Assembly (NCBI GenBank): GCA_964404895.1
Contig: CAYOLV010000004.1
Span: 1-64,000, forward strand
Origin: JBGSUZ01 sp964404895
GTDB lineage: Bacteria; Bacillota; Clostridia; Peptostreptococcales; Acidaminobacteraceae
DNA: 64,000 nt
Reading direction: 5' to 3'
Positions 1-8,754 of this stretch are shown in pieces. Positions within the stretch are counted from its first letter, which is position 1; each line of letters begins with the position of its first letter. A program made the position numbers and the translations under genes. Below the pieces are notes generated by a model that saw only the letters and a program-made list of their open reading frames with translations, did no database searches and was not told where the DNA came from.

Positions 1-135
1 ATCGTATCAATCTAAGCTTTTGGTTATACACTGTTTAGTTTTCAAGGATCGTTAGCTGTTTTTTCAAACAACTTCTGTGTCGTTTCAATTCGGTTAACAC
101 CTTGTTAAGTTTGTGTTGACCGCTTTCGGCGACTA
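1..135 (-). promoter_or_regulatory. 5' leader of an rRNA operon (rRNA genes lie beyond the left edge)
   Basis: Read on the minus strand, positions 50-30 give CCTTGAAAACTAAACAG, the conserved element found in the leader or spacer just before 16S or 23S rRNA in Clostridia and Bacilli, and it follows two strong tandem promoters. The transcript leaves the window at its left edge before any mature rRNA sequence begins. A hairpin-like segment (GCCGAAAGCGGTC) sits at the presumed 5' end near 118-132. Which rRNA gene comes first cannot be seen; 16S is expected. Confidence 0.75.
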
Positions 136-139
136 TTAC

Positions 140-168
140 ATACTACCATTTTTCATTTTTCATGTCAA
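140..168 (-). promoter_or_regulatory. rRNA promoter P2 (proximal)
   Basis: On the minus strand a perfect -35 box TTGACA (168-163) and a -10 box TAGTAT (145-140) are separated by exactly 17 bp. The spacer and upstream flank are A/T-rich, as in rRNA promoters. It is the nearer of two promoters to the rRNA leader. Confidence 0.85.
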
Positions 169-312
169 CCAGTTTTTTAAAAATTTTATCGTTTTATTTT
201 TTTATAATTTATTGCTTAAACGATTTAGCTTTTTATTTGACAAAGCCAATCTTTAAAAACCTGCACCTCAGTAACTGGCTTATTTGATTGCTGTTCTCTG
301 TGGGACTTGTTT

Positions 313-341
313 ATATTAGCACCGTTCAATACATCTGTCAA
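313..341 (-). promoter_or_regulatory. rRNA promoter P1 (distal)
   Basis: Minus-strand TTGACA (341-336) and TAATAT (318-313) with a 17-bp spacer, about 173 bp upstream of P2. The -35 box is embedded in CTAGTGTTGAC, an 11-mer that recurs at the infC promoter (28561-28610). Confidence 0.82.
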
Positions 342-450
342 CACTAGTTGTTAAAGTTCTAATTTTCAAACAATTTACCTGTGAAAAACGCGTCTTTTAT
401 GACCCTATTTAGCTACATATTGAGATAAGGATTATTATACTATAATACCT

Positions 451-490
451 AAAAACAATGGGGGTACTCCCTTGTGTGAGTCACCCCCAT
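451..490 (-). terminator. Intrinsic terminator of ptb-iorAB
   Basis: Minus-strand hairpin with arms ATGGGGGT / ACCCCCAT, extended by ACTC/GAGT with one bulged base, followed by TTGTTTTT. It separates the iorAB operon from the rRNA promoters further downstream on the same strand. No gene is seen in 342-450 or 491-573. Confidence 0.85.
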
Positions 491-573
491 GATTCTTAAA
501 ACAAACCTTCTTACTATTAATACAGTAATTACACTCTGTGAACTAGACCTGCATTAAATCAACTAATCCATGT

Positions 574-1152
574 CTACTTAACTTGTGCCATACCCGCTTC
601 TAATGCTTTTAGGTTTATGTCTACGAACTTCTCTTTGACTGTCTCTTTAATAACAGTCTCCCAATCTAAAGTTTCTAGGCCTAAGGCTTTAATAAGAGCT
701 CCTACTAACACAACGTTCATTGTTTTAGAGTTTCCAAGGGACTCAGCAATCTCTGCAGCTTTGAATACGGTTGTATTGGCTTGTTTCTTAATGGCTTCAA
801 TGACGCCAGTTGGATAATCAGCGCTGCCTGAAAGAACTGTAGCAGATGGGATTTCGTGTTCGTTGATGACAACTCTGCCGTCTTCTTTGAGATAATCAAG
901 GTAACGGCTTGTTTCCATTGTCTCAAAGGAAACTAAAACATCGGCTTGACCTTTCCCAATGATTGGAGAATAAACTTTGTCACCGTAACGTACTTGTGTT
1001 GTTACGCTGCCACCACGTTGTGCCATACCGTGTACTTCTGACATTTTTACGTCATAGCCTGCATTGATTAGGCCGATTGACAAGATCTTACTGGCTAAGA
1101 TGATTCCTTGACCGCCGACACCTGCTAATAGTATATTTTTGATTTCCGCCAT
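574..1152 (-). CDS. iorB: Indolepyruvate ferredoxin oxidoreductase, beta subunit
   Basis: The gamma-domain-type small subunit of the IorAB 2-oxoacid:ferredoxin oxidoreductase, which oxidatively decarboxylates aryl pyruvates (from Trp, Phe, Tyr) to aryl-acetyl-CoA with reduction of ferredoxin. At 192 aa it has the usual family length. The N-terminal segment AGVGGQGIILASKIL (residues about 10-24) is the hallmark of the family, and MAQRGGSV near residue 43 is the conserved subunit-contact motif. It starts 2 bp after the iorA stop codon, so the two are translationally coupled. It is the last gene before the terminator at 451-490. Subunit identity is secure; the exact oxoacid preference is inferred from the family. 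Confidence 0.95.
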   Translation of the reverse strand: MAEIKNILLAGVGGQGIILASKILSIGLINAGYDVKMSEVHGMAQRGGSVTTQVRYGDKVYSPIIGKGQADVLVSFETMETSRYLDYLKEDGRVVINEHEIPSATVLSGSADYPTGVIEAIKKQANTTVFKAAEIAESLGNSKTMNVVLVGALIKALGLETLDWETVIKETVKEKFVDINLKALEAGMAQVK

Positions 1153-1154
1153 GA

Positions 1155-2933
1155 TTATTCACCCGCCTTTTTGATTGCTTTGAATGGACAAGATTGTAAA
1201 CATACTGTACAGCCTACACACATATTTGCATCTATGCTGGCTTTCTTTGTATTCTTGTCAAAGCTGATTGCAGGACAGCCTGTTTTTGTACAAACTTTGC
1301 AGCCTTTACATGCGTCTACATCCACATAACATGTTTTTTTACTGAGATCAAATTCTTTGTAGTCTTGATCTGAGAATTTCTTGAGTACGCAAGGCCATCT
1401 TGTAATGATTACCGAAGCACCTTCGAAGGCAAATGCATCATCAATTGCTTTGTTCATTTCGTCAAGGTTAAGTGGATTAACGGTAACGATATGTTGGATG
1501 CCAATTGCTGAAACCAATGCTGGAATATCAATCTGATTGGTTGGATCTTCTGTCAAAGTAAAGCCTGTCCCAGGATTTTGTTGGTGACCTGTCATGCCTG
1601 TAATTCTATTATCAAGAATAACAGTTACTGTATTGCCTCTATTGAAGGCAACATCGATTAACGAATTGACACCTGTATGGAAGAATGTAGAATCGCCGAT
1701 GACTGATACGACTTTTTTATCTACATTAAACTTATCAAATACTTTTTTAGCGCCATGTCCCATTGAGATGGACGCGCCCATACAAATTACTGAGTCTGTG
1801 GCGTTTAAAGGTTCTGCAGCGCCTAGGGTGTAACAGCCTATATCTCCAGTGATGACAACGTTTTTCTTCTTGCTGAGCGTATAGAAGAAACCTCTGTGAG
1901 GGCATCCTGCACAAAGTGTTGGTGGTCTGCCGACAACCTTGTCTGTAGGAACTTCCAAAGTTTTTCTTTCAATGCCAAGAAGTGCTTTTCCAATAATATC
2001 TGGATTGAGCTCGCCACATCTTGGAATTTTTTCTTTACCAATGCAAGGAATACCAACAGCTTTGAGTTGCTCTTCGATAAACGGCTCTAACTCTTCAATA
2101 ATGTAAAGGGTTTCAACTTGTGACGCAAAATCTCTGATTTTTGCCATTGGAAGTGGGAATGTGAAACCTAGCTTAAGGTATGAAACTGAATCGCCAAAGA
2201 CTTCTTTTGCATATGTGTATGCAACGCCTGAAGTGATGATTCCTATTTTCTTGTCATTCCATTCGATTCTGTTGAGCGGCGTTTCATTTGAGAAAGCTTC
2301 TAATTTAACCAATTTATCTTCAACCACTGTATGAAGAATTTTTGCATTTGCCGGTGCTGCAATGAACTTATTAGGTTGTTTCACATAAGGAATAACGTCC
2401 TTTGCAGTTCTTTCGCCTAATTCCACCAATGATTTTGAGTGACAAACACGTGTAGTCATGCGGTAAAGTACTGCCACGTCAAATTGTTCACTGATGTCAA
2501 ATGCCGCTTTGATAAAATCTAAAGATTCTTGTGAATCACTTGGTTCGATGCATGCAATTTTAGCAAATTTTGCGTAGTAGCGGTTGTCTTGCTCATTTTG
2601 TGAACTGTGGCAACCTGGATCGTCAGCAGATACCAATACCAAACCACCTGTGATTCCTGTGTAGGCAATTGTAAAGAGTGGGTCCGCTGCAACGTTTACA
2701 CCAACGTGTTTCATAGCTGCAAGGGCACGACCGCCAGCAAGAGAAGCTCCGATTGCTGATTCTAAAGCAACTTTTTCATTTGGTGCCCACTCTGCGATGA
2801 TGTCTGCTTTGTAGTCTGCAACATTTTCAAGAATTTCTGTGCTTGGTGTTCCAGGATAAGCTGCCGCATAGGCAACGCCTGCTTCGTAACAGCCACGTGC
2901 AACCGCTTCGTTACCTGTCATAAATTTTTTCAT
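1155..2933 (-). CDS. iorA: Indolepyruvate ferredoxin oxidoreductase, alpha subunit
   Basis: Large catalytic subunit (592 aa) carrying the pyrimidine-binding domain, the thiamine-diphosphate domain and a C-terminal ferredoxin domain. The TPP/Mg region is visible as GDIGCYTLGAAEPLN followed by VIGDSTFFHTG. Two [4Fe-4S] motifs close the protein: C542-x2-C545-x2-C548-x4-CP and C572-x2-C575-x2-C578-x3-CP; the longer first spacing is normal for IorA. The Shine-Dalgarno ACAGGAG lies upstream of the ATG. It lies 78 bp downstream of ptb with no terminator between, which suggests co-transcription. Together they would convert aromatic amino-acid transamination products to acyl-CoA, acyl phosphate and ATP. 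Confidence 0.96.
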   Translation of the reverse strand: MKKFMTGNEAVARGCYEAGVAYAAAYPGTPSTEILENVADYKADIIAEWAPNEKVALESAIGASLAGGRALAAMKHVGVNVAADPLFTIAYTGITGGLVLVSADDPGCHSSQNEQDNRYYAKFAKIACIEPSDSQESLDFIKAAFDISEQFDVAVLYRMTTRVCHSKSLVELGERTAKDVIPYVKQPNKFIAAPANAKILHTVVEDKLVKLEAFSNETPLNRIEWNDKKIGIITSGVAYTYAKEVFGDSVSYLKLGFTFPLPMAKIRDFASQVETLYIIEELEPFIEEQLKAVGIPCIGKEKIPRCGELNPDIIGKALLGIERKTLEVPTDKVVGRPPTLCAGCPHRGFFYTLSKKKNVVITGDIGCYTLGAAEPLNATDSVICMGASISMGHGAKKVFDKFNVDKKVVSVIGDSTFFHTGVNSLIDVAFNRGNTVTVILDNRITGMTGHQQNPGTGFTLTEDPTNQIDIPALVSAIGIQHIVTVNPLNLDEMNKAIDDAFAFEGASVIITRWPCVLKKFSDQDYKEFDLSKKTCYVDVDACKGCKVCTKTGCPAISFDKNTKKASIDANMCVGCTVCLQSCPFKAIKKAGE

Positions 2934-3011
2934 TTTCTCACACTCCTGTAGAATAATGATGAATTAAACACGACTGACTCTATAATTGCCTTTTGCAAGT
3001 AAAGCGATTTA

Positions 3012-3920
3012 TTATAAATTAGCAGCAATAACACTGCCTAAAGCTATTGAATTGAGTTTGGCTTCATAGGAATCTGCTCTTGAGGTTAAGACCACTGGAA
3101 CTTTTGCCCCCATGATTACCCCAGCTGATTCTGCTTTTGCCATGTAGGTCATCGTCTTGCCGATACCGTTGCCCACTTCAATGTTTGGAACCATTAAAAT
3201 GTCCGTATCTCCTGCAATTTCGCTCTTAAAACCTTTAACTTTTGCCGCTTCTTCTGAAACAGCTAAGTCGATAGCAAGAGGTCCTTCTACGATAACGCCT
3301 TTTCCGAAAATACCTTCTTTGCACATATTTTCAAGTGCTTTGGCGTCTACAGTTGCTGGCATTTTTTCATTTACTTTTTCTTTAGCGGCTATGCAGGCTA
3401 CTTTTACGGTTTCAACGCCTAGTGCTTTTGCCACGTCTACTGCATTTTTAACGATTTTTACTTTTTCGTCTAAGGTAGGATCTATATTCATGCCACCGTC
3501 AGTCAAGTATATAAATTTATGATAACTTGGCACGTCATAGATCATGACGTGTGACAATTGGCTGTCTGTTCTCAGTCCGTTTTCTTTGTCAAGAACCGCT
3601 TTAAGCAGTACTGCGGTGTCTAGAAGACCCTTCATCAGGAAGTCTGCTTCTCCGTCTTTAACCATTTTTACCGCTACTTTTGCGGACTCGTAGATGTCTA
3701 CAGTAGGAATGATTCTCGCTGTTGAAAGATCTAGGTGATGTTCCTTTGCCAATTCCAAGATTTGAGCTTCATCACCAATCAGTATTGAGTCGATGAGTCC
3801 CATCTCTGTGGCTTTTACTACAGCGCCTAAAACGTCATTGTCCTCTGCCGCTGCTACTGCTAATCTCATTTTCTTCTGTGTTTTTGCCACTTCCAAGAGC
3901 TGTTCAAAATTTTTGATCAT
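3012..3920 (-). CDS. ptb: Phosphate butyryltransferase (acyl-CoA:phosphate acyltransferase)
   Basis: Exchanges CoA for phosphate on butyryl-CoA or branched/aryl acyl-CoA, producing an acyl phosphate for ATP formation by an acyl kinase. The 302-aa protein aligns by eye over its full length with the Ptb branch of the phosphate acetyl/butyryl transferase family, including DFLMKGLLDTAVLLKAVL (around residues 93-110), FIYLTDGGMN and the C-terminal VGNGIGKTMTY. The GAGGAG Shine-Dalgarno precedes the ATG. It is first in an operon with iorAB; no buk/acyl kinase gene is in the window. The context makes aryl- or branched-acyl-CoA a plausible substrate instead of butyryl-CoA; that part is inference. Confidence 0.9.
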   Translation of the reverse strand: MIKNFEQLLEVAKTQKKMRLAVAAAEDNDVLGAVVKATEMGLIDSILIGDEAQILELAKEHHLDLSTARIIPTVDIYESAKVAVKMVKDGEADFLMKGLLDTAVLLKAVLDKENGLRTDSQLSHVMIYDVPSYHKFIYLTDGGMNIDPTLDEKVKIVKNAVDVAKALGVETVKVACIAAKEKVNEKMPATVDAKALENMCKEGIFGKGVIVEGPLAIDLAVSEEAAKVKGFKSEIAGDTDILMVPNIEVGNGIGKTMTYMAKAESAGVIMGAKVPVVLTSRADSYEAKLNSIALGSVIAANL

Positions 3921-3998
3921 GAGCGCTCCTCACTTTCTAAAGGTTTATGGTAGTAGTTGATTTTTTTGAAGACTTCTATTTTTTTTAGAACCCACTTC

Positions 3999-4027
3999 AT
4001 TTTACAAAATTTTTGGACATAATTCAA
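3999..4027 (-). promoter_or_regulatory. Promoter of ptb-iorAB
   Basis: Minus-strand -35 TTGAAT (4027-4022) and -10 TAAAAT (4004-3999), 17 bp apart, about 80 bp upstream of the ptb start and downstream of the preceding operon's terminator. Confidence 0.7.
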
Positions 4028-4042
4028 CAAATTTTAGAAGAA

Positions 4043-4091
4043 TTAAAAAAAGACATGAAATCCGGCTCCATCAGAACCCATTTTCATGTCT
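4043..4091 (-). terminator. Intrinsic terminator of the bshC...TPR operon
   Basis: Arms AGACATGAAA / TTTCATGTCT with a roughly 20-nt loop, followed on the minus strand by a run of T. It lies between the TPR gene and the ptb promoter. Confidence 0.82.
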
Positions 4092-4144
4092 CGTAATTCA
4101 TTTTAACAGTCAGTAACTCAATTTAAACTTTGTCGTTTCTAGCC

Positions 4145-5260
4145 CTAACTTAGGTGTGCTAACCATGCGGAGGTGACTTCATCGGTTGGATTGATTTGAT
4201 GAGCTTTTTCTATCAATCTCTTTGCCTGGTCATTTTGTTCCATGTTTAGGAACACAATTCCTAAATTACACAACAACTCGCTGTTCTCAGGGTCCAGTCT
4301 GAGCGCTTCTTCAAAATATTCTTGGGCTGAAACAAATTGTCTCATGCTCATATAACACAGTCCAATTTCGTTGAAAGTGTCCACATGACCTGTGTTTAAG
4401 TTGAGGGTTCTCTTATAATAGTAGATTGCCTCGTCATAATCTTCTTTTTGTCGGTAGGCAAGTCCAATGAAGAACATCAAATTCCACCAGTCTGGATTGT
4501 CTTCTTCTAGTGGCAACAGTTTGATGAGTCCTTCGTCTGGGAACCCGTCTAGTACAAGGGTATAACCTTCCTCGTATTGAATGCGTGACCATAAATGGAC
4601 AAGGTTTTTTAGGATATCTTCTTTTGCGTCGTCGTGAATGTCTAGTGCAACTGCTTTTTCCCAGGCACTCTTTGCTGCTCTATAGGACTTTCGATTCACT
4701 AAATGGAATCCTAAATGATAATAAGCCAATGCCATATCAGGTTGCAGTTCAATTAAGTAAGAAAAGACTTCAAAAGCTTCATCTTCTAATAGTTTTAATG
4801 AGTTTGAATCTTCTCGGCTGGTTTCAGCTGCAAGTTCACAGGATCTTGCGTAATAGAACAGAGTATCTATATCTTCACGGTTGATTTCCCAAGCACATTT
4901 AAAATAGATGGCTGCTTCTAAAAACTTTTCGTCTTCAAAAGACTGCATCGCCAAAGTATATACGTTTTTATGCAGTTCTGGGTCAACGCTATTCATGAAA
5001 TTTAAATAAACTTCCTTGTGAGGGAACTCACTGTCTATTCCAACAATAAACGCCATAGCTTCCATGATGCTCTTCAACTGTATATCTGATTCTGCAATAC
5101 CTTGAACCTTATCTACCACATATTTAAACAAAATCGGTACTGGCAAACCCGCTTCCAATACTGCCTCTTTGATCTGAATCGACTTACCTTCTTTGAGCTC
5201 GATGAAGACGACTTCGTCTGCTTTCTTCTTGAATAGTGACTCTATAGATTGATCTAACAT
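4145..5260 (-). CDS. Tetratricopeptide-repeat protein, function unknown
   Basis: A 371-aa soluble protein with no signal peptide. The N-terminal 100 residues have no repeat I recognise; the remainder is helical, with at least five TPR-like units, clearest at AYYHLGFHLVNRKSYRAAKS, DYDEAIYYYKRTLNLN, RQFVSAQEYFEEALRLDPEN and NDQAKRLIEKAHQINPTD. The start at 5260 is chosen because GGAGG lies 7-8 nt upstream; a longer frame to 5281 would swallow that site. It is the last gene of the operon, 29 bp after nadK. A protein-protein scaffold is likely; partner and process are not identifiable from sequence. Confidence 0.8.
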   Translation of the reverse strand: MLDQSIESLFKKKADEVVFIELKEGKSIQIKEAVLEAGLPVPILFKYVVDKVQGIAESDIQLKSIMEAMAFIVGIDSEFPHKEVYLNFMNSVDPELHKNVYTLAMQSFEDEKFLEAAIYFKCAWEINREDIDTLFYYARSCELAAETSREDSNSLKLLEDEAFEVFSYLIELQPDMALAYYHLGFHLVNRKSYRAAKSAWEKAVALDIHDDAKEDILKNLVHLWSRIQYEEGYTLVLDGFPDEGLIKLLPLEEDNPDWWNLMFFIGLAYRQKEDYDEAIYYYKRTLNLNTGHVDTFNEIGLCYMSMRQFVSAQEYFEEALRLDPENSELLCNLGIVFLNMEQNDQAKRLIEKAHQINPTDEVTSAWLAHLS

Positions 5261-5289
5261 GGTTCCTCCATTAGTAAACACAGGATCTA

Positions 5290-6114
5290 TTAATCATAGA
5301 TCACGCGATTGTTAATATTCTTGTCGATGATTTTGTTCTTATAAAGTTCAAAATAGTCGTAGTCTCCCCATCTGAGAATATGAACTTCTTTATGGGCGGC
5401 GCAGACATGAATTTCCGAGATAAAGTCGTCGGATACTTTTCGACCGTCGCAAGCCACAATGACTGCTCTAAATTTTGACTTGATAATTTGGAAATCGATA
5501 ACCGTTTCAATGGGCACAATCAAGCTGCTTTTAAGGGGCCGATTGATACTGTTGTCATTTGCGTTGAGAGGTGTCAGCTGATAAACGGGTAATTCCGAAT
5601 GTGTGGCTACCCCACCTGCCCAAATAGCATAACCGGTGGCACCGATAGGCGTCGAAACGATAAATCCATCCCCGGTAAAGTAATTGAAAGGTTTATTATT
5701 GATGTAAATTTTAGCTTCCATTAATCGAGGTTCTAAATGCTTGATTAAGATTTCGTTGAAGGCATAACTGTCAATTTCATCGCCATGAACGGTTTTACAC
5801 TTTACTTCTAACAAGGGATAGGATTGAATTTGATAGTTTTCGCTCTTCAATATGTCGATAATGATTTCCAAATTGTTAGGCGGTATGCTCGGTAGAAAAC
5901 CTAAGCTCCCCGTATTGACCCCTAAGAAGGGGACTTTTTTCAGTCTGTATTTTCGAATGGCGCTTAACATAGTGCCGTCACCACCGATGACAATGATGAG
6001 ATCGGGTTTCTCCGTGACGACCTCATAGCCATTTTCAACAAGAAGGTCATTTAATTTCTCTTTGGCTTCAACGGATGATTTTTTATTGTTGGCATATAAG
6101 AGTATGCGCTGCAT
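5290..6114 (-). CDS. nadK: NAD kinase
   Basis: Phosphorylates NAD to NADP, setting the NADPH pool. The catalytic GGDGT motif is at residues 44-48, followed by the conserved FNEILIKH and the second motif FTGDGFIVSTPIGATGYA, where the Ile replaces the more usual Thr of STPTGSTAY. Length (about 274 aa) is normal. Two starts are possible: GTG at 6123 or ATG at 6114; AGGTG 6 nt before the ATG favours the latter. It sits in the same operon as bshA and bshC, so NADPH supply and bacillithiol synthesis may be co-regulated (inference). Confidence 0.93.
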   Translation of the reverse strand: MQRILLYANNKKSSVEAKEKLNDLLVENGYEVVTEKPDLIIVIGGDGTMLSAIRKYRLKKVPFLGVNTGSLGFLPSIPPNNLEIIIDILKSENYQIQSYPLLEVKCKTVHGDEIDSYAFNEILIKHLEPRLMEAKIYINNKPFNYFTGDGFIVSTPIGATGYAIWAGGVATHSELPVYQLTPLNANDNSINRPLKSSLIVPIETVIDFQIIKSKFRAVIVACDGRKVSDDFISEIHVCAAHKEVHILRWGDYDYFELYKNKIIDKNINNRVIYD

Positions 6115-6186
6115 GGTCGTCACCTATTCCTTATTCGGATTATCTTTCTTAAGATACGAAGCGCTTGTCACTTTTTTCATAACTCA

Positions 6187-6924
6187 TTAGTTTTTATACA
6201 TGTTATTCATAAACATTCTCTTTCTTCTAGTAGTCGTTGTCAACATTTCATAGAGATAACCTCTGTAAATCATGGCAAAACTAGTAACGCCAGATGCCAA
6301 AACTAAGCTGATTATAGTTCCTACAATTGAAAGATTTAACCGAGCTAGGAATACCGTCAACTGACTGCTGATCAAATACAAGCTACCTATCAAAACAAAA
6401 TTAGGTACAAACCACTCGATGGCATTTTCTTTTATAAATTGAGCGGCATAAGTAATAGTATCTCCTTCCGAGAGATATTTTTGATAAATGGTCTCTGGAA
6501 TCGCATTGAATAAGATTAACATGAAAAGATTGATGGCACTCATCATATAAGGTTCTCTAAAAATAGGGAGAATCGGAGCAAGCACTAAATTAATGCCCAT
6601 TTGTATCACCCAAATTAGGAATAAGAAAGCGTAAATCTTTCTGAAATAGACTTTGAATCCTGATTTAAAATCTCCCATGTCAAAAGTTCTGTTGTGGATG
6701 ACTTGATTGATAATATAAAGGTAATCGCTGATGACTGCCGCCATAATCAAGTAAATAATCAAAGATGCAAAGGGTCCAAAAATTGTAGCGCTCAATGAAC
6801 CTGCAAATAAAATAGCCATATATACAATCCCTAGTAGGAATAAAAGATAATTTTTGCTAAAACTTTTTACTGTTCTCTCAATTATTTTCTTATTGGTAGA
6901 TAAAAGGTCTCTGATGATTTCCAA
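6187..6924 (-). CDS. Polytopic membrane protein, function unknown
   Basis: A 245-aa integral membrane protein with about six hydrophobic segments (around residues 25-50, 52-75, 95-118, 125-145, 172-195 and 200-222) and basic ends, including TTTRRKRMFMN at the C terminus. Loops between segments two and three carry short charged stretches. Arrangement resembles small YesL- or DUF4013-like membrane proteins, but I cannot assign a family. The gene lies 12 bp downstream of the radical SAM gene and 63 bp upstream of nadK in the bshC operon. Confidence 0.7.
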   Translation of the reverse strand: MEIIRDLLSTNKKIIERTVKSFSKNYLLFLLGIVYMAILFAGSLSATIFGPFASLIIYLIMAAVISDYLYIINQVIHNRTFDMGDFKSGFKVYFRKIYAFLFLIWVIQMGINLVLAPILPIFREPYMMSAINLFMLILFNAIPETIYQKYLSEGDTITYAAQFIKENAIEWFVPNFVLIGSLYLISSQLTVFLARLNLSIVGTIISLVLASGVTSFAMIYRGYLYEMLTTTTRRKRMFMNNMYKN

Positions 6925-6936
6925 ATAAGCTCACTC

Positions 6937-8730
6937 CTATACGAAAATATAAATGGGATATTGTTCACTCACCGGGTGTTTGTCGCTGAGATCTACTAAA
7001 AGGATCCCAAACTCGGTATGGATGGTATGCGGCATCTCAATTAGATGCTCTGATTCACTGTATATAAGTAAATTCGTCGCTTTTTTATCAATTCCTGCAA
7101 ACCGAATTTTCTTTACGCGCTCTTTTGGAGAAACATCGCCTAGATGTGGCATAATGTCAGCACAAATGTCGGATTTGGCAATTTCAAAAACAACTTCTTT
7201 AATACCTGTTATAGCAGGGTCTTGCATCCATTCTAGAGGTGCCTTTCCCAATGAAGACATGTAGTCCATCATGAGATGGCATTTAAGTTGATTTTCGTCT
7301 AACATTGAATGTTGTTCATTATTCTGGGCATTGTTACTTGCGACAAAATTCCAAATCAACTCATACCACTTTTCTGTTTTGATTGCCTCATCAAAGGTGC
7401 CCCTTTTCCTTAACCAGTTTGCGAATGATACATAAAAATCTGAGGGTCTTGGATAATTGCTCAATATGGTTTTTAGCGTTCGCTTAAAACGTTTACTATT
7501 GTGAAGACACTCTAAACAAACTTCCATATCTTTTAACTTCAGCAACTCGTCAAATTGAATATATTTCGTCTGAAGGACTTCATAAGGTTGATAATCTTCA
7601 TAAATATAGCCAAAGGTTTCTGTTTGCTTTCTAATATTTGACCCTTTGATAAGTTTTAAAAAACCAAGTTGAAGGACTTGAGGCTCTAATCCGTAGACAT
7701 CGTCAAAGGACTGAAGAAATCTTTCATAGGTTTCATAGGGGAGACCTGCAATTAAATCTAAATGTACATGTAGGTTCCCTGCTTTTAACAATCGGCTGAC
7801 GGGGTTTTTTAAGCGGTCAAAAGACAATTTGCGATTAACAGCCTCCGAGGCTTCAAGCATAGTGGTTTGAATGCCAATTTCAAATTGGAACAGTCCAGGT
7901 CTTAACTGACTCAAAAAAATCAAATCTTCTTCTCTGAGGAGTTCCGCAGTGATTTCAAAATGGAAATTGGTCATACCATTGTCATGTGTCGCTAACCATT
8001 GCCATAGTCTCATTGCCCGATTTGGATCTGCGTTGAAAGTCCTGTCGATGAACTTGACCTGCATCACCTTGGCTTCTAAAAACCGAAGCATATCCGATTC
8101 AAAGGCGTCGTCGCTTTTAAAGCGCACGCCTTTTGTAGCCGAAGAAAGGCAATAACTGCAATTGAATGGGCAACCTCTGGATGACTCATAGTACAAAATT
8201 CGATTGCTGAGAGTCTCTAAATCAGGATAAGGGAAAGCCAGTAAGTCCAAATCTATAGGGGTTTGAGTTCCATTCATTATGACTTCTTTGCCGTTTCGCC
8301 AAGTGAGTCCTAGAATATCTTTAAGCTCTGATTCATGGGCGTTATTTTGCCACGCTCTAATGAGCTGCTCAACAACCCCTTCACCTTCTCCAGAAATAAT
8401 CACATCTACTGCTGGATTGGTTTCCAGTTCTTGAACGCTGTCAAAACTCACTTCTGGACCCCCAAATACGATTTTGCACTTGGGAATGAGCTTTTTAAGT
8501 TCGTTGGCAATTAAGCGAGTTTCGGTGCCATTCCAAATGTACACAGAGAAGATCAATACGTCGGGTTGTTCTCTGTACAGATCCCCAATGATTTGATAGA
8601 TGGGGGTATTGATGGTATATTCCAGCCACTTGGCTTCAATTTCTCGCTCCTTTAGCCAGTTTCCAATTAATCTTAAAGCCAACGAGGTATGGGTAAATTT
8701 TGAATTTAGTGTGGTTAAGATGGTTTTCAT
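6937..8730 (-). CDS. B12-binding-domain radical SAM protein (DUF4080 type)
   Basis: A 597-aa protein with an N-terminal Rossmann-like cobalamin-binding-type domain (residues 1-130, with VFGGPEVSFD and VDVIISGEGEG), a central radical SAM barrel whose cluster cysteines are C187-x3-C191-x2-C194 in RGCPFNCSYC, and a C-terminal region typical of the DUF4080 group. The DxHxxG cobalamin lower-ligand motif is not evident, so B12 may bind base-off or not at all. The family is common in Clostridia and has no established reaction known to me. It lies 24 bp downstream of bshA. Substrate unknown; the operon context (bacillithiol, NADP) is the only clue. Confidence 0.85.
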   Translation of the reverse strand: MKTILTTLNSKFTHTSLALRLIGNWLKEREIEAKWLEYTINTPIYQIIGDLYREQPDVLIFSVYIWNGTETRLIANELKKLIPKCKIVFGGPEVSFDSVQELETNPAVDVIISGEGEGVVEQLIRAWQNNAHESELKDILGLTWRNGKEVIMNGTQTPIDLDLLAFPYPDLETLSNRILYYESSRGCPFNCSYCLSSATKGVRFKSDDAFESDMLRFLEAKVMQVKFIDRTFNADPNRAMRLWQWLATHDNGMTNFHFEITAELLREEDLIFLSQLRPGLFQFEIGIQTTMLEASEAVNRKLSFDRLKNPVSRLLKAGNLHVHLDLIAGLPYETYERFLQSFDDVYGLEPQVLQLGFLKLIKGSNIRKQTETFGYIYEDYQPYEVLQTKYIQFDELLKLKDMEVCLECLHNSKRFKRTLKTILSNYPRPSDFYVSFANWLRKRGTFDEAIKTEKWYELIWNFVASNNAQNNEQHSMLDENQLKCHLMMDYMSSLGKAPLEWMQDPAITGIKEVVFEIAKSDICADIMPHLGDVSPKERVKKIRFAGIDKKATNLLIYSESEHLIEMPHTIHTEFGILLVDLSDKHPVSEQYPIYIFV

Positions 8731-8754
8731 ATTGCTCCTTTAATAACTGACACT

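Noticed and set aside
451..490. Possible CRISPR or mobile-element end near the left edge
   Set aside because: The inverted repeat is a standard terminator; there are no direct repeats, spacers or transposase remnants.
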